Origin: Virgibacillus oceani
GTDB lineage: Bacteria > Bacillota > Bacilli > Bacillales > Amphibacillaceae
Direction: 5' to 3'
Assembly (NCBI RefSeq): GCF_014638995.1
Contig: NZ_BMFR01000002.1
Location: 106,203-170,202, forward strand
DNA: 64,000 nucleotides
A program made the position numbers and the translations under genes. The first letter of the stretch is position 1, and each line of letters opens with the position of its first letter. Below, in pieces: positions 8,956 through 20,957 of the stretch. Below the pieces are notes generated by a model. It was not told where the DNA came from. It made no database searches and saw nothing but the letters and a program-made list of their open reading frames with translations.

Positions 8956-8970
8956 GTTTCCTTAGGCAAA
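8956..8970 (-). promoter_or_regulatory. Possible MntR/DtxR-type operator upstream of the ZIP transporter
   Basis: Minus strand TTTGCCTAAGGAAAC is an imperfect inverted repeat resembling remembered Bacillus MntR boxes (TTTGC...GGAAAC). It sits about 40 nt before the ZIP start codon, just 3' of a possible -10 (TATAAC). Resemblance only; no scan was run. Confidence 0.35.
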
Positions 8971-9037
8971 TTTTTTTAGTTATAGGTACATCTTATTCGA
9001 TTGCCTAACAGAATGCAACTAAAATTTTTCCAAAATA

Positions 9038-9081
9038 AAAAGATTAATTCTGCAGGATCCACCCGTTAGAATTAACCTTTA
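9038..9081 (-). terminator. rnr terminator
   Basis: Minus strand AAAGGTTAATTCT pairs with AGAATTAATCTTT (13 bp, one G-T) followed by TTATTTT. It separates rnr from the downstream ZIP gene. Confidence 0.8.
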
Positions 9082-9102
9082 ATATTTCAAGTTAAATATG
9101 GA

Positions 9103-11283
9103 TTATTTAATTTTTTTCTTATTCTTTTTACCTTTTTTCTGTGGACGTTTACTGCTAACCATTTCAAAATCTACTGCATGTTCATCTATGTTTACACTAT
9201 CCACACGAACTTCAACTTCATCACCAATACGATAAATATTTCCGGTTCGTTCACCAATCAGTGCATAGCTTCTTTCATCAAAATGGTAGTAATCGTCTGT
9301 TAATGTGCTAACATGAACGAGTCCTTCAACGGTATTTTCCAATTCGACAAACATTCCGAAATTAGTAACAGAGCTAATTATACCAGTAAATTCTTCGCCA
9401 ATTTTATCTTGCATAAATTCTGCTTTCTTCAAGTCATCCGTATCTCGTTCCGCATCAACTGCCGCTCGTTCCATTTCTGAAGTGTGTCGTGAAATTTCCG
9501 GCAAACGTTCTTTCCATTCCTGGATCGTCTGTTTATCCATACGTTTTTCAATCAGATATGTTCGGATTAAACGATGGACAATCAAATCTGGATATCTTCT
9601 GATCGGAGATGTGAAATGTGTATAAAACTCTGTCGCCAAACCAAAGTGTCCAATACTTTGCGGGTCATATTTTGCCTGTTTCATTGACCGTAGCATTAGT
9701 TTGGATACGATCATCTCCTCAGGTTCGCCTTGTGCCTCTTCCAGTACCTTTTGCAATGACTGTGGATGTATTTCATTGGCAGTGCCTTTTACAATGTAGC
9801 CAAGACCTGCAAGAAATTCGAAAAAGTGTTCTAATTTTCCATGATCCGGGTCTTCATGAACTCGATGTATAAATGGTACATCCATCCAATGAAAGTGCTC
9901 GGCAACTGTCTCATTTGCTGCCAGCATAAATTCTTCAATTAAGCGCTCTGCAACCGACCGTTCACGTAGCACGACATCTTTTGCTTTTCCGTTTTCATCA
10001 ACCAAAACTTTAGCTTCTTTAAAATCAAAATCAATTGCACCCCGGCCCATACGCTTTCCTCTTAAAATCGATGCCAATTCCTCCATTTTTTCAAACATTG
10101 GTACAAGCGATTCATATTTGCTGCGAATTGTATCATCTTTATCTACCAAAATTTTATTCACATCACTGTATGTCATTCTTTCCGTTGTTTTAATGACACT
10201 TTGAAAAATTTCATGATTAACCACTTCACCTTTTGGATTAATTTCCATTTCACAGCCAAGGGTCAACCTGTCTGCTTTTGGGTTTAATGAACAAATCCCA
10301 TTTGATAAGCGATGTGGAATCATTGGAATTACCCGATCAACTAAATAGACACTTGTCCCTCGTTCGAATGCTTCTTTATCCATAGGAGTGCCTTCTTTTA
10401 CATAATAACTAACATCGGCAATATAAACCCCAAGCTTGTAATTACCGTTTTCCAGTTCTTTAACTGTCACGGCATCATCAAGATCTTTCGCATCAGCTCC
10501 ATCAATCGTTACAATGACCTCATCACGTAAATCGTGCCGTTGTGCAATTTCTTCCTCCTTGATCGTATCTGGAGAATTTTTAGCTTGATCCAAAACTTCT
10601 TCTGGAAAATCGATTTTGATTCCATGTTTATAAATAATGGAGATAATGTCAATTCCCGGGTCGTTTTTGTGTCCAAGAATTTGAATTATCTCTCCTTCTG
10701 CACTCTTACGCCCTTCTGGATATTTTGTTATATAAACAATTACTTTATGTCCGCTTACTGCTCCATTTGTCATCCCTTTAGGTATAAAGATATCATTCGG
10801 AATCCGCTTATCATCCGCAACAACAAAACCGAATGAGCGATTATCTTCAAACGTTCCAACAACCGTGTGCACTGCTCGCTCAAGGATACGAATAACGGTA
10901 CCCTCAGGACGAATATCACCCTCACTTTTCTTTTCCAGCCGAACCAGCACTTTATCATTATTCATTGCGGATGCGAGATCGGAGTGATGTATGTAAACAT
11001 CTCTTTGGTCTTCATCTTCAGGGATCAAAAATGCAAAGCCTTTTGCGTGCATCTGGATTTTACCGCGAATTAAATTCATTTTTTCTGGCAAGCCGAACCG
11101 ATTCTTCCTTGTACGAACTAATTCACCGGCATCTTCCAATTCGTTTAACGATTTTACAAGTTCTTTAAATTCATCTGCACTGTTAAAATCCAGCACTTCC
11201 TCCAATTCATTAACAGACAAGGGCCTTTGTCCATTTTCCTTAAAAAAATCAAGTATTTTCTCTTTACTATTATAATCGGTCAT
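9103..11283 (-). CDS. rnr: Ribonuclease R
   Basis: 726 residues from the ATG that follows AGAAGGTG at 6 nt. A 3'-5' exoribonuclease of the RNB/RNase II family, for structured RNA and tmRNA-linked decay. Order: N-terminal winged helix ([23 protein letters not shown]), cold-shock OB folds, RNB domain with [22 protein letters not shown] (catalytic Asp cluster) and [21 protein letters not shown], then an S1 domain ([20 protein letters not shown]) and a Lys-rich tail (KKGKKNKKK). Part of the secG-est-rnr-smpB-ssrA neighbourhood. Slightly shorter than the roughly 780 residues of B. subtilis. Confidence 0.96.
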   Translation of the reverse strand: MTDYNSKEKILDFFKENGQRPLSVNELEEVLDFNSADEFKELVKSLNELEDAGELVRTRKNRFGLPEKMNLIRGKIQMHAKGFAFLIPEDEDQRDVYIHHSDLASAMNNDKVLVRLEKKSEGDIRPEGTVIRILERAVHTVVGTFEDNRSFGFVVADDKRIPNDIFIPKGMTNGAVSGHKVIVYITKYPEGRKSAEGEIIQILGHKNDPGIDIISIIYKHGIKIDFPEEVLDQAKNSPDTIKEEEIAQRHDLRDEVIVTIDGADAKDLDDAVTVKELENGNYKLGVYIADVSYYVKEGTPMDKEAFERGTSVYLVDRVIPMIPHRLSNGICSLNPKADRLTLGCEMEINPKGEVVNHEIFQSVIKTTERMTYSDVNKILVDKDDTIRSKYESLVPMFEKMEELASILRGKRMGRGAIDFDFKEAKVLVDENGKAKDVVLRERSVAERLIEEFMLAANETVAEHFHWMDVPFIHRVHEDPDHGKLEHFFEFLAGLGYIVKGTANEIHPQSLQKVLEEAQGEPEEMIVSKLMLRSMKQAKYDPQSIGHFGLATEFYTHFTSPIRRYPDLIVHRLIRTYLIEKRMDKQTIQEWKERLPEISRHTSEMERAAVDAERDTDDLKKAEFMQDKIGEEFTGIISSVTNFGMFVELENTVEGLVHVSTLTDDYYHFDERSYALIGERTGNIYRIGDEVEVRVDSVNIDEHAVDFEMVSSKRPQKKGKKNKKKIK

Positions 11284-11347
11284 TTTGTTCACCTTCTTTC
11301 ACATCTATTGTTTACCTATTATGACGATTTTTAATCAATCAAGTTTA

Positions 11348-12094
11348 CTATTCTGCCCAATCCAGTGATTCTAAAAAGTGATAAATATCCTCATGCAGCT
11401 GCTCTTTTTCTTTATCTAATGTAATAACGTGTCCAGATTCTTCATACCATTTAATATCCTTTATGTCAGATTCAACGTTCTCGTAAATGTATGTCGCACT
11501 TTTTGTGTTAATCATTTCATCCTTTTCAGCCTGTATAACAAATGCCGGTGTATATATGGTATCGACATTATTTTTTACTTCTGTAATGAATTCACCCAGC
11601 TGCTGAAACATGGCTGATGCGTTTTCGAGCAAATGATTAACCTCATTTTCAATCGTTTCGTCCTCTTTACCTTCCAATTGTTTAAATTCCTTAGCAAATG
11701 TACGAAACCCCTGTGTTAGTTGTTTTTCATTGTCAAAAAACATTGGGGAGCACATCGTAATAATTGATTTTAGCCGTTCGGAATATGCTAGTTTCAAGCC
11801 TAAAACTCCACCAAGCGATAATCCGGCAACAGCGACTTCTTTGTAGCCAAGATCATGCAAATGTTGTAAAGCATTTTGCACATCCTCCCACCACTGTGCG
11901 GAATTTGCTTTGATCAATTCCTCTGGAGGCAATCCATGGCCTCGGTAAATCGGGGCATGGCATGTATAACCCTTTTTCTCTAAAAATCTTCCAAGCATGC
12001 GTACATCTGCTGAATGACCTGTAAACCCATGTAGTAATAATACCGCACGAGGACCAGCTTCAAACGTAAATGGTTCCGGTAATTTAATTTTCAT
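11348..12094 (-). CDS. Carboxylesterase (Est30/YvaK-type alpha/beta hydrolase)
   Basis: 248 residues. Alpha/beta hydrolase with oxyanion region LLLHGFTGHSADVRML near residue 20 and nucleophile elbow GLSLGG (Ser near residue 94). Asp is in AEKDEMINTKSA near residue 192, and the catalytic His is in EESGHVITLDKEKEQ near residue 222. Length and motifs match the thermophilic Bacillus Est30 carboxylesterase, whose gene lies between secG and rnr in B. subtilis (yvaK). Cytosolic short-chain esterase; natural substrate unknown. About 65 nt upstream of rnr, probably co-transcribed. Confidence 0.93.
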   Translation of the reverse strand: MKIKLPEPFTFEAGPRAVLLLHGFTGHSADVRMLGRFLEKKGYTCHAPIYRGHGLPPEELIKANSAQWWEDVQNALQHLHDLGYKEVAVAGLSLGGVLGLKLAYSERLKSIITMCSPMFFDNEKQLTQGFRTFAKEFKQLEGKEDETIENEVNHLLENASAMFQQLGEFITEVKNNVDTIYTPAFVIQAEKDEMINTKSATYIYENVESDIKDIKWYEESGHVITLDKEKEQLHEDIYHFLESLDWAE

Positions 12095-12140
12095 TTTGCT
12101 GCATCTCCTTCTTGACTGTACCTTTGTATATTATGGCAAA

Positions 12141-12182
12141 AAAAATAATCCCTTACCATAAATTTGGCAAAGGATTATTTTT
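12141..12182 (-). terminator. secG terminator
   Basis: Minus strand AAAATAATCC pairs with GGATTATTTT, then a run of eight T. It starts 2 nt after the secG stop. Confidence 0.85.
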
Positions 12183-12183
12183 A

Positions 12184-12417
12184 CTATTGTAAAACATATG
12201 CGCTTAAGAATGCTAGAACAAATAACAGAATTCCTGTAACCACCGTAGAACGGTGTAATACTAAATCAGCACCTCTTGCCTTTTGTTTACCAAATAATTG
12301 TTCAGCACCACCTGAAATAGCTCCGGAAAGACCTTCACTTTTTCCAGATTGTAATAGTACCAGAATAATCATAATAACTGCATCAACTACTAATAATATG
12401 TGTACCAAAGCTTCCAT
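12184..12417 (-). CDS. secG: Preprotein translocase subunit SecG
   Basis: 77 residues. Two membrane helices ([20 protein letters not shown] and [19 protein letters not shown]) flank the conserved [20 protein letters not shown] loop of the SecG family. Accessory subunit of the SecYEG channel. It heads the conserved secG-est-rnr-smpB cluster, but a strong terminator directly follows it here, so downstream genes rely on other promoters or read-through. Confidence 0.96.
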   Translation of the reverse strand: MEALVHILLVVDAVIMIILVLLQSGKSEGLSGAISGGAEQLFGKQKARGADLVLHRSTVVTGILLFVLAFLSAYVLQ

Positions 12418-12458
12418 GTTACTAAAGCACCTCCTGCAACGTGCAAATACCTACTTGT

Positions 12459-12488
12459 ACTTTAGCACAATTATGTTTTACTTAGCAA
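12459..12488 (-). promoter_or_regulatory. Candidate secG promoter
   Basis: Minus strand TTGCTA, 18 nt spacer, TAAAGT, about 45 nt upstream of the secG ATG. Hexamers are moderate matches. Confidence 0.45.
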
Positions 12489-12593
12489 GTGAATTTTTTT
12501 GAAAAATACGGACGCATAACATAACCTTGGACCTTTTATGAAATTAATTTTATTATTGTCTTAGGAAGTTTATTAAAGGCGGGTGATAAAAAA

Positions 12594-13523
12594 GTGGAAA
12601 ATGAGTACTGGCTAAGAATGAGTGATGATGCTGATATATATGTAAAAAAGTGGTTTGAACCAAATCGTAAACCTAAGGCAATCCTGCAGCTGGCCCATGG
12701 TATGGTCGAACATATTGAGCGGTACAACGATTTTGCCAGTTTTCTAATCAAACACGATATTTTTGTATATGGCAACGATCACCGTGGACATGGGAAGACT
12801 GGGGAAAGGCAGGGATTACTGGGTTTTCTAGCTGAGAAAGATGGTTTTCAAATCGTAACCGAGGACCTTTTTGAAGTAACGAAGAAAATTAAATCTGATT
12901 TTCCAAATATACCTGTATTTATGCTCGGTCATAGTATGGGGTCTTTTTTAGGACGAAATTATATCCAATCCCATAGCAATGAAATTGATGGCATACTATT
13001 ATCTGGAACTGGTTATTTTCCGAAAATCAAAACATTCACCGGAAAACAATTATCTTCCCTTTTTCCACCAAGAAACCCGAACACTTTGATGAATTTTCTT
13101 ACCTACTTCTCGTATAATAAAAAAATTGGCAATCGAAAAACTACCCTTGACTGGTTAACCAGTAATGAAAAAGCCGTTCAGGATTATATGAATGATCCCT
13201 ACTGTGGTTTTGTACCAACAGCGAGATTCTTTTACGATTTAATGTCAGGAATCATAAACATTCAAGATAGTAACCGTATTGAAACCATACGGAAAGACCT
13301 GCCCTTGCTATTAATCAGTGGTGATATGGATCCAGTTGGTGATTACACAAAAGGGGTATGGAAAACAGCGAAATTGTATGAAAAAGCAGGTATGGAAAAA
13401 ATAATGATACATATTTTTACAGATGGGCGTCATGAACTATTAAATGAAACATATAAAGATGAGGTTTACCACTCTATTTATAATTGGATTGTAAACGAAA
13501 TAAATAGAAAATCTTCAGAATGA
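12594..13523 (+). CDS. Alpha/beta hydrolase, lysophospholipase-like (YtpA-type)
   Basis: 309 residues, GTG start preceded by AAAGGCGGGTG. Serine aminopeptidase S33/monoglyceride-lipase fold: AILQLAHGMVEHIERY (oxyanion region), NDHRGHGKTGE, nucleophile elbow LGHSMGS near residue 107, Asp in ISGDMDPVGDY near residue 246, His in TDGRHELLNE near residue 275. Resembles B. subtilis YtpA, described as a lysophospholipase. No signal peptide. Monocistronic between secG (divergent) and ptsI. Substrate is inference from family. Confidence 0.88.
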   Translation: MENEYWLRMSDDADIYVKKWFEPNRKPKAILQLAHGMVEHIERYNDFASFLIKHDIFVYGNDHRGHGKTGERQGLLGFLAEKDGFQIVTEDLFEVTKKIKSDFPNIPVFMLGHSMGSFLGRNYIQSHSNEIDGILLSGTGYFPKIKTFTGKQLSSLFPPRNPNTLMNFLTYFSYNKKIGNRKTTLDWLTSNEKAVQDYMNDPYCGFVPTARFFYDLMSGIINIQDSNRIETIRKDLPLLLISGDMDPVGDYTKGVWKTAKLYEKAGMEKIMIHIFTDGRHELLNETYKDEVYHSIYNWIVNEINRKSSE

Positions 13524-13532
13524 ATTTTATTA

Positions 13533-13561
13533 TTTGTACCTTGCTTCACAAGCGTATAAAA
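13533..13561 (+). promoter_or_regulatory. Candidate ptsI promoter
   Basis: TTGTAC, 17 nt spacer, TAAAAT, starting 10 nt after the hydrolase stop. This gives ptsI its own promoter, consistent with ptsH being absent here. Confidence 0.6.
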
Positions 13562-13607
13562 TAAGAGGTGGTAAATAAAAACTAATACGAAAGGCTGATT
13601 TAATAGA

Positions 13608-15320
13608 ATGGCAAATATAAATGGAATCGCAGCATCAAGTGGTATAGCAATTGCTAAAGCATACCAACTTGTCACACCAAATCTATCGTTTGACAGAAAA
13701 AAAGTCGATAATCCAAACGAAGAAGTGGAACGATTAAATAAAGCTCTTCTAACATCCAAACAAGAACTTGAGAAAATCAAGGAACATGCAAAGAAAGAAA
13801 TTGGCGAGGAACATGCCGAGATCTTTTCAGCTCATTTGCTTGTTCTAAGTGATCCAGAACTTATTAATCCTATTAAAGAAAAAATTAAAACAGAAAATAT
13901 GATGGCAGAGGCAGCACTTGAGGACACTGCAAATATGTTCATTGAAATGTTTAAAACGATGGATAATGAATATATGCGTGAACGTGCGGCAGATATTCAG
14001 GATGTCACTAAACGCGTATTGGCACATCTTCTTGGTGTTACGTTTCCTGATCCTGCATTAATTGATGAAGAGGTCATTGTAATTGCACAGGATTTAACAC
14101 CTTCTGATACCGCACAATTAAACCGGCAGTTTGTAAAAGGATTTGCAACAGACATTGGCGGCCGTACCTCACATTCAGCAATAATGGCTAGATCACTTGA
14201 AATTCCAGCAGTTGTGGGGACAAAGGAAATCTCAAGTACAGTACATCAAAATGATATGATTATTGTAGATGGTTTGGAGGGAATCGTTATTGTCAATCCT
14301 TCCGAGGACGATATTGCGGCCTATAAAGAAAAACAGATAGCTTTTGGAAAACAAAAGGATATATGGGCACAATTGAAGGACGAACCAACAACAACTTCAG
14401 ATGGTGAACAAGTGGAATTAGCAGCTAACATTGGAACCCCGGATGATGTTCATGGTGTTCTTAATAATGGTGGTGAAGGCGTTGGACTTTATCGAACTGA
14501 ATTTTTGTATATGGGTAAATCGGATTTACCTACAGAAGATGAACAATACGATGCCTACAAATCTGTACTCGAACAAATGGGTGATAAGCCTGTTGTTGTA
14601 AGAACGCTAGATGTCGGTGGTGATAAAGAGTTAAGCTATTTGGATCTTCCAAAAGAGCTCAATCCATTCCTAGGTTTTCGTGCTATCCGTTTCTGTTTGG
14701 AAAATGAACCTGTTTTTAGGACGCAATTACGTGCCTTGCTGCGGGCAAGTGTCCATGGAAATTTAAAAATAATGTTTCCAATGATTGCAACATTAGAAGA
14801 ATTCCGTCAAGCAAAAGCAATTCTATTGGACGAAGAAGAAAATTTAACCCGGGAAGGAATAGAAGTTTCCAACGATATCGAAGTCGGAATCATGGTAGAA
14901 ATCCCGTCCACTGCGGTTATTGCACAGCAATTTGCTAAAGAGGTTGACTTTTTCAGCATTGGAACAAACGATCTTATTCAATACACTATGGCTGCTGATC
15001 GAATGAACGAGCGGGTATCTTACCTTTACCAGCCTTATCATCCAGCTATTTTAAACTTAGTTAACAATGTAATAGAAGCTGCACATGCTAAAGATAAATG
15101 GGTCGGTATGTGCGGCGAAATGGCAGGGGATCCAATTGCCATTCCTATTCTGTTAAGTCTTGGATTGGACGAATTCAGCATGAGCGCGACTTCCATATTA
15201 CCAGCTCGTACACAAATTAAAGGATTATCAAAAGGGAAACTAGCTTCATATAAGGACAAACTTTTAAACATGGCGACAGCTGAGGAAGTTGTTGAATTTG
15301 TTAAGGAGAAAGCAAAATAA
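13608..15320 (+). CDS. ptsI: PTS enzyme I (phosphoenolpyruvate-protein phosphotransferase)
   Basis: 570 residues, standard. It autophosphorylates from PEP and passes phosphate to HPr. N-terminal HPr-binding helical domain, then the phosphohistidine loop [13 protein letters not shown] with His189. Next come the PEP-binding barrel ([37 protein letters not shown]) and catalytic MCGEMAGDP near residue 503. AAAGG lies 13 nt before ATG, a rather long gap. In B. subtilis ptsI follows ptsH; here no HPr gene is adjacent, and the only HPr-like gene in view is crh 24 kb away. Confidence 0.97.
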   Translation: MANINGIAASSGIAIAKAYQLVTPNLSFDRKKVDNPNEEVERLNKALLTSKQELEKIKEHAKKEIGEEHAEIFSAHLLVLSDPELINPIKEKIKTENMMAEAALEDTANMFIEMFKTMDNEYMRERAADIQDVTKRVLAHLLGVTFPDPALIDEEVIVIAQDLTPSDTAQLNRQFVKGFATDIGGRTSHSAIMARSLEIPAVVGTKEISSTVHQNDMIIVDGLEGIVIVNPSEDDIAAYKEKQIAFGKQKDIWAQLKDEPTTTSDGEQVELAANIGTPDDVHGVLNNGGEGVGLYRTEFLYMGKSDLPTEDEQYDAYKSVLEQMGDKPVVVRTLDVGGDKELSYLDLPKELNPFLGFRAIRFCLENEPVFRTQLRALLRASVHGNLKIMFPMIATLEEFRQAKAILLDEEENLTREGIEVSNDIEVGIMVEIPSTAVIAQQFAKEVDFFSIGTNDLIQYTMAADRMNERVSYLYQPYHPAILNLVNNVIEAAHAKDKWVGMCGEMAGDPIAIPILLSLGLDEFSMSATSILPARTQIKGLSKGKLASYKDKLLNMATAEEVVEFVKEKAK

Positions 15321-15324
15321 TTTG

Positions 15325-15367
15325 AATAAAAACTCGCTTAAACTATTCGTTTATGCGAGTTTTTATT
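15325..15367 (+). terminator. Bidirectional terminator after ptsI
   Basis: AATAAAAACTCGC pairs with GCGAGTTTTTATT (13 bp) starting 5 nt after the ptsI stop. It probably also serves the convergent nitroreductase gene. Confidence 0.85.
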
Positions 15368-15425
15368 GTACAATCTTTTCACTTAAAAATCCGTTCTGGC
15401 ATTTGTACGTATTCCCCTTGTTGCC

Positions 15426-16001
15426 TCATTCTATAATCTCAAGCTTTTGTTCAATATTGGTCCTCTCTTTTTTTCGTGGTGTTTTTTTCGGATATCCTAT
15501 CTGCAGAACTGCTGCTACCTTATAATTGTTACTATCCAAGCCAATCTCACGTACAAACTCAGGATCGTGCATATAGGGTGTGATTGTCCAAAGCATCCCG
15601 ACATTATAGGACCATGCAGCAAGCTGAGCATTCTGAATAAATGCACAAACCGATGCATACTCCTCTTCATATCGAACAGGGTCCCGCTCTTTCGCAAAAT
15701 AAACTAATGCATGATGCGGAATTTCCAGCATAAAATTTTTCATAGAATCAATCATCTTCAGTGTCTTTGGATCATCATTTTCCTTTAGCATTCCTATCCG
15801 CTTATAACTGGCAATGATGGCATTTATAAATAGATACTTCCCTTCCTTTTGATATAGTTTTATCTTCCAAGGCTCTTTCATATAATGCGTAGGTGCAAAG
15901 GATCCATATGTAAAGATTTCTTTTAACAATTCAGTGTCCACTTCCTTTCCTGTGAAAGCGTGGATAGATCTTCGTTCAGAAATTGCTTTTAATAGTTCGA
16001 T
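15426..16001 (-). CDS. Nitroreductase-family FMN enzyme with apparent AUC start
   Basis: 191 residues if translation begins at ATC (15999-16001). This gives MELLKAISERRSIHAF..., with the RRS motif that binds FMN phosphate in this family. GAGGTGA lies at ideal distance before the ATC. No ATG, GTG or TTG exists in frame after the upstream TGA until a GTG 20 codons in, which would delete that motif. Later family features: FAPTHYMKEPW near residue 33, AWSYNVGMLWTI near residue 130, GYPKKTPRKKER near the end. NAD(P)H-dependent flavoprotein; substrate unknown. Convergent with ptsI. Confidence 0.8.
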   Translation of the reverse strand: MELLKAISERRSIHAFTGKEVDTELLKEIFTYGSFAPTHYMKEPWKIKLYQKEGKYLFINAIIASYKRIGMLKENDDPKTLKMIDSMKNFMLEIPHHALVYFAKERDPVRYEEEYASVCAFIQNAQLAAWSYNVGMLWTITPYMHDPEFVREIGLDSNNYKVAAVLQIGYPKKTPRKKERTNIEQKLEIIE

Positions 16002-16018
16002 AGTGGTTCACCTCATGA

Positions 16019-16072
16019 TAAAAAAGTCTACCTTTATCATAACAGATCGTGCTGCTGCAAAAATAGACTTTT
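16019..16072 (-). terminator. Terminator of the nucleoside hydrolase gene
   Basis: Minus strand AAAAGTCTA pairs with TAGACTTTT across a loop of about 33 nt, ending in TTTTTT. It lies between the hydrolase stop and the nitroreductase Shine-Dalgarno. Confidence 0.6.
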
Positions 16073-16074
16073 CT

Positions 16075-17034
16075 CTAAAATTCCTCACCTGTCATAACAG
16101 ACATAAATTCAGAATAAAACTTTTTATAATCAAGTTTTAATGCAATTCGATACGTCTTTTTAATGCCTTTTTTTTCTTCCACATATGGTCTTAAATCAGC
16201 AATGCTTTGACCTCTTGCATCTCCATTTAACGCCTGGACAATCTGAACTGGAAGATTATTAAATGTAAATAAATCTTCTCGAACTGTTGCCATTAATGTT
16301 AAGGCATCGTGAACCGGACTCCCTTCTATATTCGGATTTCTCGATTTATAAAAATCATAATAGTAGTCCAGAAGCGGTTTTATAATTTCTGTTCTTCCTG
16401 CGTTATTAATATAATTTACCATTTCAGGAGTTACAATTGCATATTCTGTTACATTTAATGGAATAATGGTCACATTATGTGCGTATCTTAATACAATCTG
16501 TGCAGCAATCGGATCAACATAAAAATTTGCTTCAGAAACTGGTGTGATATTGCCAGGAACCCAGAAGGCGCCACCCATAACATAAAAGCTTTTTACCTTA
16601 TTCATGAATCCAGGATATAAAATAAACATTGTTGCGAGTGAAGTTAGCCGTCCGATATTTACGATTATTAATTCATCCTGATATTCCTCTATAATATCAA
16701 CAATTTTAAAGAAATTTTCCAACGTACCATTTTGTGATTCCTGAGTAGGAATAATAGGTCCAAGACCATATTCTCCATGAATTTCCGGATAAAATGTTGG
16801 TATCTCGCCAGTCATCGGAATTTCAGCACCACCAATGATGATGACTTCCTCCTCTGAGATATTAAACAAATTTGTTAAATAATGTACACTTGTAATTGCA
16901 CGCTCCCTAGGTACATTGCCATAGTCAGCAACAATGCCTACTAAATCAACCTGATCTTTGAAATATCCATAATTTAAGGCAATTACATCATCAATACCAA
17001 TGTCACCAAAGAGCAGTACTTTTTTTTGCAACAT
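16075..17034 (-). CDS. Inosine/uridine-preferring nucleoside hydrolase-family protein
   Basis: 319 residues. IUNH fold signs: LFGDIGIDDVIALNYGY at the N-terminus, VMGGAFWVPGNITPVSEANFYVDPIAAQ near residues 151-178 (substrate-site Asn, Glu, Asn and Asp cluster), and EGSPVHDALTLMATV near residue 238 with the metal-ligand HD. Family enzymes hydrolyse ribonucleosides to base plus ribose using Ca2+. In the usual DxDxGxDD metal motif the first Asp is replaced: the sequence reads F9-G-D11-I-G-I-D15-D16. Activity is therefore uncertain. AGAGGAGCG precedes the ATG. Confidence 0.85.
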   Translation of the reverse strand: MLQKKVLLFGDIGIDDVIALNYGYFKDQVDLVGIVADYGNVPRERAITSVHYLTNLFNISEEEVIIIGGAEIPMTGEIPTFYPEIHGEYGLGPIIPTQESQNGTLENFFKIVDIIEEYQDELIIVNIGRLTSLATMFILYPGFMNKVKSFYVMGGAFWVPGNITPVSEANFYVDPIAAQIVLRYAHNVTIIPLNVTEYAIVTPEMVNYINNAGRTEIIKPLLDYYYDFYKSRNPNIEGSPVHDALTLMATVREDLFTFNNLPVQIVQALNGDARGQSIADLRPYVEEKKGIKKTYRIALKLDYKKFYSEFMSVMTGEEF

Positions 17035-17169
17035 GGATCGCTCCTCTCTTTGTAAAATTTTGTATCTTTATAACTTATACATTGCTAAGTTGTCTTATAC
17101 ATTCATCAATATTTTTAGCTTTGTATGGTAGTTTATCGATCTGATGATTATCCTTTATTTTGAACTTGG

Positions 17170-17237
17170 TATGGGCATTCATTGTGTTATGAGTGAGTTT
17201 TATCTTTGCTTATGGGCTCTCATCTGGACTACGAGTG
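17170..17237. repeat. Degenerate short tandem units (TATGGGC/TATGAGT)
   Basis: In the 312-nt gap between eno and the nucleoside hydrolase, four units begin TATGGGC (17170), TATGAGT (17188), TATGGGC (17211) and TACGAGT (17230), spaced 18, 23 and 19 nt. Their following bases are partly similar (ATTCATTGTG, CTCTCATCTG). No convincing gene lies in the gap apart from this array and the eno terminator. Confidence 0.4.
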
Positions 17238-17298
17238 AAAAGCTTATATTTAGAAAGTGTTTCCTCATGTTAAGTCCATTAGTTATTTTTTGTAACAC

Positions 17299-17326
17299 AA
17301 AAAAAGAGACAGGTTTCCCTGCCTCT
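17299..17326 (-). terminator. Terminator of the glycolytic operon (after eno)
   Basis: Minus strand AGAGGCAGG, loop GAAA, CCTGTCTCT (9 bp with one G-T) followed by seven T. Confidence 0.9.
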
Positions 17327-17346
17327 GCATAAAATTCTTTCCCTAT

Positions 17347-20181
<2,835 letters not shown>

Positions 20182-20185
<4 letters not shown>

Positions 20186-20940
20186 TTCGTACCTGCCTCC
20201 ACAAGTGTTAAAAATGATTCTGCCTTAAGACTTGCACCGCCAACTAATGCCCCATCAATATCGGATTGTTCGAGTAATTCCTCAACATTCTCAGGCTTAA
20301 CACTGCCACCGTATTGAATGATTACCTTTTGTGCAATTTCTTCATTTGTGACATTTTTAATTACATTACGTATATGCGTACATACTTCATTCGCATCTGC
20401 ACTTGAAGCAGTTTTACCAGTTCCGATTGCCCAAATAGGCTCATATGCAATTATTGTATTTGCAACTTGATCATCAGTAAGGTCCACTAAGGCTTTTGTA
20501 ATCTGTGTTTCCACATGATGCATTGTTTCATTAGCCTCTCGCTGCTCAAGTGTTTCACCAACACAGACAATTGGAATAAGACCGTGTTTGAATGCAGCAT
20601 GTGTTTTTTTATTTACAGATTCGTTCGTCTCTGCAAAATATTCTCTTCGTTCTGAATGACCGATAACTACATGTGTTACCCCTACATCCTTCAGCATTAC
20701 AGGACTAACTTCACCCGTATATGCACCATTTTCTTCATAATGCATATTTTGTGCACCAATTTTCACATTTGATCCTTTTGCTTTCTCAACCAATGATGGC
20801 AAAAAGAGAAATGGCGCACAGACAATTGCTTCTACATTGTTATTGTTCGGTACCTTTTTGGCAACTTCCTCAATAAATTGATCTGCTTCTGATAAAACCT
20901 TGTTCATTTTCCAGTTACCAGCAATTATATTTTTGCGCAT
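20182..20940 (-). CDS. tpiA: Triosephosphate isomerase
   Basis: 252 residues. Motifs: NWKMNK (residues 9-14, catalytic Asn and Lys), GHSERREYF near residue 95 (electrophilic His) and the signature [15 protein letters not shown] near residue 166 with the catalytic Glu. The phosphate-binding loop YGGSVKPEN and [10 protein letters not shown] complete it. It overlaps gpmI by 4 nt and follows pgk by 17 nt. Confidence 0.98.
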
Positions 20941-20957
20941 CGTCTCACCTCATCAAA

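Noticed and set aside
14010..14040. Sigma-54 (-24/-12) promoter-like TGGCAC followed by TTGG
   Set aside because: It lies inside ptsI coding sequence with wrong spacing. No convincing -24/-12 element was found in the window despite rpoN being present.
17144..17332. 62-codon plus-strand ORF in the eno/nucleoside hydrolase gap
   Set aside because: No Shine-Dalgarno, Cys/Trp-rich random-looking product, and it runs into the eno terminator.
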